DNA of 64,000 bases from Halichoerus grypus (Eukaryota; Chordata; Mammalia; Carnivora; Phocidae), in NCBI RefSeq assembly GCF_964656455.1, contig NC_135714.1:164998243-165062242 (forward strand), written 5' to 3'. A model generated the notes under the pieces. It was not told the origin of the DNA and searched no databases. It worked only from the letters and a program-made list of their open reading frames with translations. Positions 9,231 through 20,860 of this stretch are shown here, piece after piece; within the stretch, counting starts at the first letter, position 1; each line of letters begins with the position of its first letter. Position numbers and translations under genes: made by a program.

Positions 9231-9465
9231 TTCATGAAGCCTGCACACACACCCGGGGCAACGGTACTAGCCCCATAACCATGGTGTGAGTTGAGAGCTG
9301 CCTTCTCTCCGGGCTGTCTCTCCCTCGATTTTAGGAAACGGAACCCGTCCCCAGGCTCTCACCCACCGTACACCCTAAACTGCTTCCTCCCACACAGAGG
9401 TCGTCGGTAGCTAAAGCACGGTTTCTCTTCAGTGTTGTTTCTCCGAGTTAGAACGCTTGCTATTA

Positions 9466-9537
9466 ATGTCCACAATAGCCAAACTGTGGAAAGAGCCAAG
9501 ATGTCCACCAACAGATGAATGGATAAAGAAGAGGGGG

Positions 9538-9568
<31 letters not shown>

Positions 9569-10178
9569 GAATATTATGCAGCCATCAAAAGGAATGAGAT
9601 CTTGCCCTCTGCAACGACGTGGATGGAACTGGAGGGTATCATGCTGAGCGAAATAAGTCAAACAGAGAAAGACATGTATCATATGACCTCACTGATATGA
9701 GGAATTCTTAATCTCAGGAAACAAACTGAGGGTTGCTGGAGTGGGGGCTGGGGTGGGAGGGATGGGGTCACTGGGTGTTGGACACTGGGGAGGGTATGTG
9801 TTCTGGTAAGCGCTGTGAATTGTGCAAGACTGTTGAATCTCAGATCTGTACCTCTGAAACAAATAATGCAATATATGTTAAGAAAGAAAAAAAGAAGAAG
9901 AAGAATGTAGCAGGAGGGGAAGAATGAAGGGGGGAAAATCGGAGGGGGAAAAGAACCATGAGAGACGATGGACTCTGAAAAACAAACTGAGGGTTCTAGA
10001 GGGGAGGGGGGTGGGAGGATGGGTTAGCCTGGTGATGGGTATTGAGCAGGGCACGATCTGCATGGAGCACTGGGTGATATGCACAAACAATGAATCATGG
10101 AACACTATATCTAAAACTAATGATGTAATGTATGGGGATTAACATAACAATAAAAACATTTAATAATAATAATAATAA
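9466..10178 (+). mobile_element. 5'-truncated L1 3' end, copy 3
   Basis: This has the same structure and 5' truncation point as copy 2, with (TA)13 at 9538-9563. The TSD is at 9450-9465 and 10179-10194. The ORF2 remnant is out of frame after the TA tract. Confidence 0.93.
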
Positions 10179-13100
10179 AGAACGCTTGCTATTAGACTTC
10201 CATGCAAAAGTGGGGCCGCAGTGCTAGCTTCATGAAACAAGTGGGGAGTCGTGTTCTGTCTTCTGCCGGGGCCTGAGTCCCACACGGAAAATGGGTCTGG
10301 ACTCCCTTGCAGTGCTCTCACGCACGCCCACGACAAAATGCTGCCACCCTCAGGAGCAGCTGTTTTACCTGCAGCACAGGCTCTCAACCGAGTTTTTCCT
10401 TCGAGTTAGGTGGCTGTGTTTAAGCCTGCACACACACCCTGGGCAATGGTACTAGCCCCATAACCATGATGTGATTTGAGAGCTGCCTTCTGTACCGGCC
10501 TGTCTCTCCCCGATATTACGATATTGAAACCGTCCCAGGGCTCTCAGCCACGGTACACCCTAAACTGCTTCGCCCACACAGAGGTCGACGGTAGCTAAAG
10601 CACGGCTTCTCTCCAGTGTTGTTTCTTCGAGTTAGAACGCTAGCTATTAGACTTCCATGCAAAAGTGGGGCTGCCGTGCTAGCGTGATGAAACACATGGG
10701 GAGTCGTGTTCTGCCTTTCGCTGGGGCCTGAGTCTCACTCGCAAAAAGCTTTGGACTCCCTTGCAGTGCTCTCACGCACGCACACAACAAAATGCTTGCA
10801 CCCTCAGGAGCAGCTCTTTTACCTGCAGCACAGGCTCTCTACCGAGTTTTTCCTTCGAGTTAGGTGGCTGTGTTTAAGCCTGCACACACCCACGGGGCAA
10901 CGGAACTAGCCCCATAACCATGTAGTGAGTTCAGATCTGCCTTATGTGCCAGCCTGTCTCTCCCCCGATATGATGAAATGGAAACCGTCCCCAGGCTCTC
11001 AGCCACAGTACACCCTAAACTGCTTCGCCCACAGAGAGGTCGACGGTAGCTAAAGCACGGTTTCTCTACAGTGTTGTTTCTCCGAGTTAGAAAGCTAGCT
11101 GTTAGACTTCCATGCAAAAGTGGGGCCGCAGTCCTAGCTTCATGGAGCAAGTGGGGAGTCGTGTTCTGGCTTCTTCCGGGGCCTGGGTCTCACAAGGAAA
11201 ATGCTTTTGGACTCACTTGCAGTGCGCTCACGCATGCACACAGCAAAATGCGTCCACCCTGAGGCATGGCTCTTTTAGCCGAAGCAGGAATTCCCTACAG
11301 AGTTGTTCCTTTGAGTTAGGTGGTTGGCTTTAGGCCTGCAGGCACCCCCGGGGCAAGGGCACTAGCCTCATCAACCAGAGGTGACTTGAGAGCTGCCTTC
11401 CGCACCGGCCTGTTTCTCACTCCATTTCACGTCTGGGACCCTTTCCCCGGTCTCTCGTACACGAGCAGGGTCAAATTCCTCCTGCTTCAGGAACGGCAAT
11501 GTTAACTCAAGCGCAGTCACTCTAGAGGATTGATTCTTGGTGTTAGTAGCCTGGGAACTAGGCATCCAGGCACACAGGGTACAGCAGTGCTAATCTCCTC
11601 AAACAAGAGGTGAGTCGACAGCAGCCTTCCTTCCAGGCCTGCTTCTCACTCCGAGTTACGTTTAGGTTCCATTTCTCATGCTTTCACAAAAACACACAAC
11701 AGATGAAGTGCACGCTCAGGAAGGGCGATCTTTGCTGAGGCACGGGTTCTCTACAGTTTTGTTCCTTTGCCTTGCGTGGATGGCACTGAGGACTCCACGC
11801 ACACACGGGAGAGCCGATCTAGTTTCCCGAAACAAGAGTTGAGTCCATAGGGGCCTTCTGCCCATGCTTATTTCTCCCTCCGAATTCGGCTGGGACTCCT
11901 TCCCCAGGTTTGCACTCAAGCAGACTTGAAAATGCTGCCACCCTGTGGAGAGGCGAAGGAGCTGAAGCTGAGGTTCTTGAGCGGCTTCTTTCTGCCAAAT
12001 CAGTGTGGAGCCCTTAGCATTCCTATGCACACATGGAGCCGAAGTGTTAGCTTCAGGTAACAAGAGCTGAGTCGAGAGGAGCCTTCTGGCCCGGACTCCT
12101 TCTCCCTCGGTTTCACGTAAGGAACCCGTTCCTCAGGCTCTCACCCACGGTAGCCTGGAAAGTGCTTCCTCCCTCAGAGAGGTGGATGGTAGCTAAAGCA
12201 CGGTTTCTCTACCGTGTTGTTTCTTCCAGGGAGAACGCTAGCGATTAGATTTCCATGCAAAAGTAGGGCCGCAGTGCTAGCTAAATGAAACACACGGGGA
12301 GTCGTCTTCTGCCTTTTGCTGGGGCCTGAGTCTCACTCGCAGAAACTTTGGACTCCCTTGCAGTCCTCTCACGCACGCACACAACCAAATGCTTCCACCC
12401 TCAGGAGCGGCTGTTTGAGCTGAAGCACGGATTCTCTACCGTGTTTTTCCTTTGAGTTAGGTGGCTGTCTTTCAGCCTGCACACACACCCAGGGCAACGG
12501 TACTAGCCCCATAACCATGATGTGAGTTGAGAGCTGCCTTCTGTACCGGCCTGTCTCTCCCCCGATTTTACAAAATGGAAAATGTCCCCAGGCTCTCAGC
12601 CACAGTACACCCTAAACTGCTTCGCCCACAGAGAGGTCGACGGTAGCTAAAGCACGGTTTCTCTACTGTGTAGTTTCTTCGAGTTAGAACGCTAGCTCTT
12701 AGACTTCCATGCAAATGTGGGGCTGCCGTGCTAGCTTGGTAAAACACATGGGGAGTCGTGTTCTGCCTTTCGCTGGGGCCTGAGTCTCACTCGCAAAATG
12801 CTTTGGACTCCCTTGCAGTGCTCTCACGCACGCACACAACAAAAGGCTTCCACCCTTAGGAGCAGCTGTTTTACCTGCAGCTCGGATTCCCTACCGAGTT
12901 TTTCCTTTGAGTTAAGTGGCTGTCTTTAAGCCTGCACACACCCACGGGGCAACGGAACTAGCCCCTTAAGCATGTAGTGAGTTGAGAGCTGTCTTCTGTA
13001 CCGGACTGTCTCTCCCCCTATATTCCGAAATGGAAACCGTCCCCAGGCTGCCAGCCACAGTACACCCTAAACTGCTTCGCCCACACAGAGGTCGACGGTA

Positions 13101-14811
13101 GCTAAAGCACGGCTTCTCTACAGTGTTGTTTCTTCGACTTAGAACGCTAGCTATTAGACTTCCCTGAAAAGTGGCGCTGCCGTGCTAGCTTGATGAAACA
13201 CATGGGGAGTGGTGTTCTGCCTTTCGCTGGGGCCTGAGTCTCACTCGCAGAAAGCTTTGGACTCCCTTGCAGTGCTCTCACGCACGCACACAACAAAATG
13301 CTTCCACCCTCAGGAGCAGCTGTTTTACCTGCAGCACAGGCTCTCTACCGAGTTTTTCCTTCGAGTTAGGTGGCTGTGTTTAAGCCTGCACACACACCCT
13401 GGGCAACGGTAGTAGCCCCATAACCATGATGTGAGTTGAGAGCTGCCTTCTGTGCCGGCCTGTCCCTCCACCGATATTATGGTATTGAAACCGTCCCAGG
13501 GCTCCCAACCTCGGTACACCCTAAACTGCTTCGCCCTCAGAGAGGTCGACGGTAGCTAAAGCACGGTTTCTCTACAGTGTTGTTTCTTCGACTTAGAAAG
13601 CTAACTATCAGACTTCCATGCAAAAGTGGGGCCGCAGTATTAGATTCATGGAGCAAGTGGGGAGTCGTGTTCTGGCTTCTTCTGGGGCCTGGGTCTCACA
13701 AGGAAAATGCTTTTGGACTCACTTGCTGTGCACTCCCGCATGCACACCACACAATGCGTCCACCCTGAGGCATGGCTCTTTTAGCCGAAGCAGGAATTCT
13801 CTACAGAGTTGTTCCTTTGAGTTAGGCGGTTGGCTTATGGCCTGCAGGAACACACGGGGCAAGGGTACTGGCCTCATAAACAAGAGGTGAGTTGAGAGCT
13901 GCCTTCCGCACCGGCCTGTTTCTCACTCCATTTCACGTATGGGACCCTTTCCCCGGTCTCTCATACACGAACACTATACAACTCCTGCGGCTTCAGGAAC
14001 TGCAATGTTAGCTAAAGCGCAGTAAAGCTACAGCATTGATTCTTGGTGTTAGTAGTCTGGTAGGCGAATGAGCTGCACCTGGGATTCTTGACAGGCTTGT
14101 TTCTTCCCAGTCAGTGTCGAGCACATAGCATTCCAAGCACACATGGAGCAGTGGTGTTAGCTTCAGGTAGCAAGAGCTGAGTCCAGAGGTGCCTTCTGCC
14201 CGGACCTATTTCTCCCTTGGTTTCACGTATGGAACCCGTTCCCCAGGCTCTCAGCCACGGTACTCCGTGTAGTACTTCCTCCATCTAGAGGTCGACGGTA
14301 GCTAAAGCAGGGTTTCTCTACAGTGTTGTTTCTTCGAGTTAGAACACTAGCTGTTAGACTTCCATGCAAAAGTGGGGCTGCCGTGCTAGCGTGATGAAAC
14401 ACATGGGGAGTCGTGTTCTGCCTTCTGCTGGGGCCTGAGGCTCACTCACAAAAAGCTTTGGACTCCCTTGCAGGGCTCTCATGCACGCACACAACATAAT
14501 GCTTCCACCTTCAAGAGCGGCTCTTTTAGCTGAAGCATGGATTCTCCAGCGAGTTTTTCCTTCGAGTTAGGCGGTTTTCATGAAGCCTGCACACACACCC
14601 GGGGCAACGGTACTAGCCCCATAACCATGGTGTGAGTTGAGAGCTGCCTTCTCTCCGGGCTGTCTCTCCCTCGATTTTAGGAAACGGAACCCGTCCCCAG
14701 GCTCTCACCCACCGTACACCCTAAACTGCTTCCTCCCACACAGAGGTCGTCGGTAGCTAAAGCACGGTTTCTCTTCAGTGTTGTTTCTCCGAGTTAGAAC
14801 GCTTGCTATTA
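9466..14811 (+). repeat. Unit 3, complete (5346 bp)
   Basis: The L1 is at 9466-10178 with (TA)13, and satellite at 10179-14811. It has a private C at 11771 (cttgcgtgg, otherwise gttgcgtgg). It shares gaaggagctg and ctgaggttc near 11956 with unit 4. It carries gtgtagtac near 14270 as in unit 2; later units have gtgtaatac. It therefore looks transitional between the left-hand and right-hand variants. Confidence 0.96.
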
Positions 14812-15516
14812 ATGTCCACAATAGCCAAACTGTGGAAAGAGCCAAGATGTCCACCAACAGATGAATGGATAAAGAAGAGGGGGTATATATATATATATAT
14901 ACAATGGAATATTATGCAGCCATCAAAAGGAATGAGATCTTGCCCTCTGCAACGACGTGGATGGAACTGGAGGGTCTCATGCTGAGCGAAATAAGTCAAA
15001 CAGAGAAAGACATGTATCATATGACCTCACTGATATGAGGAATTCTTAATCTCAGGAAACAAACTGAGGGTTGCTGGAGTGGGGGCTGGGGTGGGAGGGA
15101 TGGGGTCACTGGGTGTTGGACACTGGGGAGGGTATGTGTTCTGGTAAGCGCTGTGAATTGTGCAAGACTGTTGAATCTCAGATCTGTACCTCTGAAACAA
15201 ATAATGCAATATATGTTAAGAAAGAAAAAAAGAAGAAGAAGAATGTAGCAGGAGGGGAAGAATGAAGGGGGGAAAATCGGAGGGGGAAAAGAACCATGAG
15301 AGACGATGGACTCTGAAAAACAAACTGAGGGTTCTAGAGGGGAGGGGGGTGGGAGGATGGGTTAGCCTGGTGATGGGTATTGAGCAGGGCACGATCTGCA
15401 TGGAGCACTGGGTGATATGCACAAACAATGAATCATGGAACACTATATCTAAAACTAATGATGTAATGTATGGGGATTAACATAACAATAAAAACATTTA
15501 ATAATAATAATAATAA
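14812..15516 (+). mobile_element. 5'-truncated L1 3' end, copy 4
   Basis: This has the same structure, with (TA)9 at 14884-14901. The TSD is at 14796-14811 and 15517-15532. A private A-to-C change (gggtctcatg, near 14975) is present. The ORF2 remnant is out of frame after the TA tract. Confidence 0.93.
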
Positions 15517-18500
15517 AGAACGCTTGCTATTAGACTTCCATGCAAAAGTGGGGCCGCAGTGCTAGCTTCATGAAACAAGTGGGGAGTCGTGTTCTGTCTT
15601 CTGCCGGGGCCTGAGTCCCACACGGAAAATGGGTCTGGACTCCCTTGCAGTGCTCTCACGCACGCCCACGACAAAATGCTGCCACCCTCAGGAGCAGCTG
15701 TTTTACCTGCAGCACAGGCTCTCAACCGAGTTTTTCCTTCGAGTTAGGTGGCTGTGTTTAAGCCTGCACACACACCCTGGGCAATGGTACTAGCCCCATA
15801 ACCATGATGTGATTTGAGAGCTGCCTTCTGTACCGGCCTGTCTCTCCCCGATATTACGATATTGAAACCGTCCCAGGGCTCTCAGCCACAGTACACCCTA
15901 AACTGCTTCGCCCACACAGAGGTCGACGGTAGCTAAAGCACGGCTTCTCTCCAGTGTTGTTTCTTCGAGTTAGAACGCTAGCTATTAGACTTCCATGCAA
16001 AAGTGGGGCTGCCGTGCTAGCGTGATGAAACACATGGGGAGTCGTGTTCTGCCTTTCGCTGGGGCCTGAGTCTCACTCGCAAAAAGCTTTGGACTCCCTT
16101 GCAGTGCTCTCACGCACGCACACAACAAAATGCTTGCACCCTCAGGAGCAGCTCTTTTACCTGCAGCACAGGCTCTCTACCGAGTTTTTCCTTCGAGTTA
16201 GGTGGCTGTGTTTAAGCCTGCACACACCCACGGGGCAACGGAACTAGCCCCATAACCATGTAGTGAGTTCAGATCTGCCTTATGTGCCAGCCTGTCTCTC
16301 CCCCGATATGATGAAATGGAAACCGTCCCCAGGCTCTCAGCCACAGTACACCCTAAACTGCTTCGCCCACAGAGAGGTCGACGGTAGCTAAAGCACGGTT
16401 TCTCTACAGTGTTGTTTCTCCGAGTTAGAAAGCTAGCTGTTAGACTTCCATGCAAAAGTGGGGCCGCAGTCCTAGCTTCATGGAGCAAGTGGGGAGTCGT
16501 GTTCTGGCTTCTTCCGGGGCCTGGGTCTCACAAGGAAAATGCTTTTGGACTCACTTGCAGTGCGCTCACGCATGCACACAGCAAAATGCGTCCACCCTGA
16601 GGCATGGCTCTTTTAGCCGAAGCAGGAATTCCCTACAGAGTTGTTCCTTTGAGTTAGGTGGTTGGCTTTAGGCCTGCAGGCACCCCCGGGGCAAGGGCAC
16701 TAGCCTCATCAACCAGAGGTGACTTGAGAGCTGCCTTCCGCACCGGCCTGTTTCTCACTCCATTTCACGTCTGGGACCCTTTCCCCGGTCTCTCGTACAC
16801 GAGCAGGGTCAAATTCCTCCTGCTTCAGGAACGGCAATGTTAACTCAAGCGCAGTCACTCTAGAGGATTGATTCTTGGTGTTAGTAGCCTGGGAACTAGG
16901 CATCCAGGCACACAGGGTACAGCAGTGCTAATCTCCTCAAACAAGAGGTGAGTCGACAGCAGCCTTCCTTCCAGGCCTGCTTCTCACTCCGAGTTACGTT
17001 TAGGTTCCATTTCTCATGCTTTCACAAAAACACACAACAGATGAAGTGCACGCTCAGGAAGGGCGATCTTTGCTGAGGCACGGGTTCTCTACAGTTTTGT
17101 TCCTTTGCGTTGCGTGGATGGCACTGAGGACTCCACGCACACACGGGAGAGCCGATCTAGTTTCCCGAAACAAGAGTTGAGTCCATAGGGGCCTTCTGCC
17201 CATGCTTATTTCTCCCTCCGAATTCGGCTGGGACTCCTTCCCCAGGTTTGCACTCAAGCAGACTTGAAAATGCTGCCACCCTGTGGAGAGGCGAAGGAGC
17301 TGAAGCTGAGGTTCTTGAGCGGCTTCTTTCTGCCAAATCAGTGTGGAGCCCTTAGCATTCCTATGCACACATGGAGCCGAAGTGTTAGCTTCAGGTAACA
17401 AGAGCTGAGTCGAGAGGAGCCTTCTGGCCCGGACTCCTTCTCCCTCGGTTTCACGTAAGGAACCCGTTCCTCAGGCTCTCACCCACGGTAGCCTGGAAAG
17501 TGCTTCCTCCCTCAGAGAGGTGGATGGTAGCTAAAGCACGGTTTCTCTACCGTGTTGTTTCTTCCAGGGAGAACGCTAGCGATTAGATTTCCATGCAAAA
17601 GTAGGGCCGCAGTGCTAGCTAAATGAAACACACGGGGAGTCGTCTTCTGCCTTTTGCTGGGGCCTGAGTCTCACTCGCAGAAACTTTGGACTCCCTTGCA
17701 GTCCTCTCACGCACGCACACAACCAAATGCTTCCACCCTCAGGAGCGGCTGTTTGAGCTGAAGCACGGATTCTCTACCGTGTTTTTCCTTTGAGTTAGGT
17801 GGCTGTCTTTCAGCCTGCACACACACCCAGGGCAACGGTACTAGCCCCATAACCATGATGTGAGTTGAGAGCTGCCTTCTGTACCGGCCTGTCTCTCCCC
17901 CGATTTTACAAAATGGAAAATGTCCCCAGGCTCTCAGCCACAGTACACCCTAAACTGCTTCGCCCACAGAGAGGTCGACGGTAGCTAAAGCACGGTTTCT
18001 CTACTGTGTAGTTTCTTCGAGTTAGAACGCTAGCTCTTAGACTTCCATGCAAATGTGGGGCTGCCGTGCTAGCTTGGTAAAACACATGGGGAGTCGTGTT
18101 CTGCCTTTCGCTGGGGCCTGAGTCTCACTCGCAAAATGCTTTGGACTCCCTTGCAGTGCTCTCACGCACGCACACAACAAAAGGCTTCCACCCTTAGGAG
18201 CAGCTGTTTTACCTGCAGCTCGGATTCCCTACCGAGTTTTTCCTTCGAGTTAAGTGGCTGTCTTTAAGCCTGCACACACCCACGGGGCAACGGAACTAGC
18301 CCCTTAAGCATGTAGTGAGTTGAGAGCTGCCTTCTGTACCGGACTGTCTCTCCCCCTATATTCCGAAATGGAAACCGTCCCCAGGCTGCCAGCCACAGTA
18401 CACCCTAAACTGCTTCGCCCACACAGAGGTCGACGGTAGCTAAAGCACGGCTTCTCTACAGTGTTGTTTCTTCGACTTAGAACGCTAGCTATTAGACTTC

Positions 18501-20145
18501 CCTGAAAAGTGGCGCTGCCGTGCTAGCTTGATGAAACACATGGGGAGTGGTGTTCTGCCTTTCGCTGGGGCCTGAGTCTCACTCGCAGAAAGCTTTGGAC
18601 TCCCTTGCAGTGCTCTCACTCACGCACACAACAAAATGCTTCCACCCTCAGGAGCAGCTGTTTTACCTGCAGCACAGGCTCTCTACCGAGTTTTTCCTTC
18701 GAGTTAGGTGGCTGTGTTTAAGCCTGCACACACACCCTGGGCAACGGTAGTAGCCCCATAACCATGATGTGAGTTGAGAGCTGCCTTCTGTGCCGGCCTG
18801 TCCCTCCACCGATATTATGGTATTGAAACCGTCCCAGGGCTCCCAACCTCGGTACACCCTAAACTGCTTCGCCCTCAGAGAGGTCGACGGTAGCTAAAGC
18901 ACGGTTTCTCTACAGTGTTGTTTCTTCGACTTAGAAAGCTATCAGACTTCCATGCAAAAGTGGGGCCGCAGTATTAGATTCATGGAGCAAGTGGGGAGTC
19001 GTGTTCTGGCTTCTTCTGGGGCCTGGGTCTCACAAGGAAAATGCTTTTGGACTCACTTGCTGTGCACTCCCGCATGCACACCACACAATGCGTCCACCCT
19101 GAGGCATGGCTCTTTTAGCCGAAGCAGGAATTCTCTACAGAGTTGTTCCTTTGAGTTAGGCGGTTGGCTTATGGCCTGCAGGAACACACGGGGCAAGGGT
19201 ACTGGCCTCATAAACAAGAGGTGAGTTGAGAGCTGCCTTCCGCACCGGCCTGTTTCTCACTCCATTTCACGTATGGGACCCTTTCCCCGGTCTCTCATAC
19301 ACGAACACTATACAACTCCTGCGGCTTCAGGAACTGCAATGTTAGCTAAAGCGCAGTAAAGCTACAGCATTGATTCTTGGTGTTAGTAGTCTGGTAGGCG
19401 AATGAGCTGCACCTGGGATTCTTGACAGGCTTGTTTCTTCCCAGTCAGTGTCGAGCACATAGCATTCCAAGCACACATGGAGCAGTAGTGTTAGCTTCAG
19501 GTAGCAAGAGCTGAGTCCAGAGGTGCCTTCTGCCCGGACCTATTTCTCCCTTGGTTTCACGTATGGAACCCGTTCCCCAGGCTCTCAGCCACGGTACTCC
19601 GTGTAATACTTCCTCCATCTAGAGGTCGACGGTAGCTAAAGCAGGGTTTCTCTACAGTGTTGTTTCTTCGAGTTAGAACACTAGCTGTTAGACTTCCATG
19701 CAAAAGTGGGGCTGCCGTGCTAGCGTGATGAAACACATGGGGAGTCGTGTTCTGCCTTCTGCTGGGGCCTGAGGCTCACTCACAAAAAGCTTTGGACTCC
19801 CTTGCAGGGCTCTCATGCACGCACACAACATAATGCTTCCACCTTCAAGAGCGTCTCTTTTAGCTGAAGCATGGATTCTCCAGCGAGTTTTTCCTTCGAG
19901 TTAGGCGGTTTTCATGAAGCCTGCACACACACCCGGGGCAACGGTACTAGCCCCATAACCATGGTGTGAGTTGAGAGCTGCCTTCTCTCCGGGCTGTCTC
20001 TCCCTCGATTTTAGGAAACGGAACCCGTCCCCAGGCTCTCACCCACCGTACACCCTAAACTGCTTCCTCCCACACAGAGGTCGTCGGTAGCTAAAGCACG
20101 GTTTCTCTTCAGTGTTGTTTCTCCGAGTTAGAACGCTTGCTATTA
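14812..20145 (+). repeat. Unit 4, complete apart from a 4-bp deletion (5334 bp)
   Basis: The L1 is at 14812-15516 with (TA)9, and satellite at 15517-20145 (4629 bp). The 4-bp loss lies near 18940, where agctatcag replaces agctaactatcag. Private substitutions are gggtctcatg near 14975 (otherwise gggtatcatg) and ctcactcacgc near 18617. It shares the gaaggagctg variant near 17294 with unit 3. Confidence 0.96.
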
Positions 20146-20218
20146 ATGTCCACAATAGCCAAACTGTGGAAAGAGCCAAGATGTCCACCAACAGATGAAT
20201 GGATAAAGAAGAGGGGGT

Positions 20219-20250
<32 letters not shown>

Positions 20251-20860
20251 GAATATTATGCAGCCATCAAAAGGAATGAGATCTTGCCCTCTGCAACGAC
20301 GTGGATGGAACTGGAGGGTATCATGCTGAGCGAAATAAGTCAAACAGAGAAAGACATGTATCATATGACCTCACTGATATGAGGAATTCTTAATCTCAGG
20401 AAACAAACTGAGGGTTGCTGGAGTGGGGGCTGGGGTGGGAGGGATGGGGTCACTGGGTGTTGGACACTGGGGAGGGTATGTGTTCTGGTAAGCGCTGTGA
20501 ATTGTGCAAGACTGTTGAATCTCAGATCTGTACCTCTGAAACAAATAATGCAATATATGTTAAGAAAGAAAAAAAGAAGAAGAAGAATGTAGCAGGAGGG
20601 GAAGAATGAAGGGGGGAAAATCGGAGGGGGAAAAGAACCATGAGAGACGATGGACTCTGAAAAACAAACTGAGGGTTCTAGAGGGGAGGGGGGTGGGAGG
20701 ATGGGTTAGCCTGGTGATGGGTATTGAGCAGGGCACGATCTGCATGGAGCACTGGGTGATATGCACAAACAATGAATCATGGAACACTATATCTAAAACT
20801 AATGATGTAATGTATGGGGATTAACATAACAATAAAAACATTTAATAATAATAATAATAA
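20146..20860 (+). mobile_element. 5'-truncated L1 3' end, copy 5
   Basis: This has the same structure, with (TA)14 at 20218-20245. The TSD is at 20130-20145 and 20861-20876. The ORF2 tail is in frame through the TA tract, as in copies 2 and 12. Confidence 0.93.

Larger units (their letters stand above)
7340..9449 (+). repeat. Second 11-monomer block of unit 2, shortened by 395 bp
   Basis: The block has the same monomer order as the first, offset by 2506 bp: B (7547), A (7774), B (8001), A (8228), B* (8457), C (8684) fused directly to E (8745), A (8974), B (9202), A (9429). The step from the C mark to the E mark is 61 bp here and 456 bp in the first block, so 395 bp (most of C, all of D, start of E) is missing. 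Two 2506-bp blocks minus 395 bp equals 4617 bp, exactly the satellite length without the duplicated 16 bp. Confidence 0.87.
4118..9465 (+). repeat. Unit 2, complete (5348 bp; reference unit for the monomer map)
   Basis: The L1 is at 4118-4832 with (TA)14, followed by 4633 bp of satellite. Monomer phase marks (the A of the ttctctac-like motif) fall at 5041, 5267, 5495, 5722, 5951, 6178, 6407, 6634, 6865, 7092, 7319, 7547, 7774, 8001, 8228, 8457, 8684, 8745, 8974 and 9202, with the equivalent position at 9429. Spacing is 226-231 bp except for the 61-bp step at 8684-8745, which is a deletion scar. It shares a G at about 5206 (gccacggtac) with unit 3 only. Confidence 0.96.
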
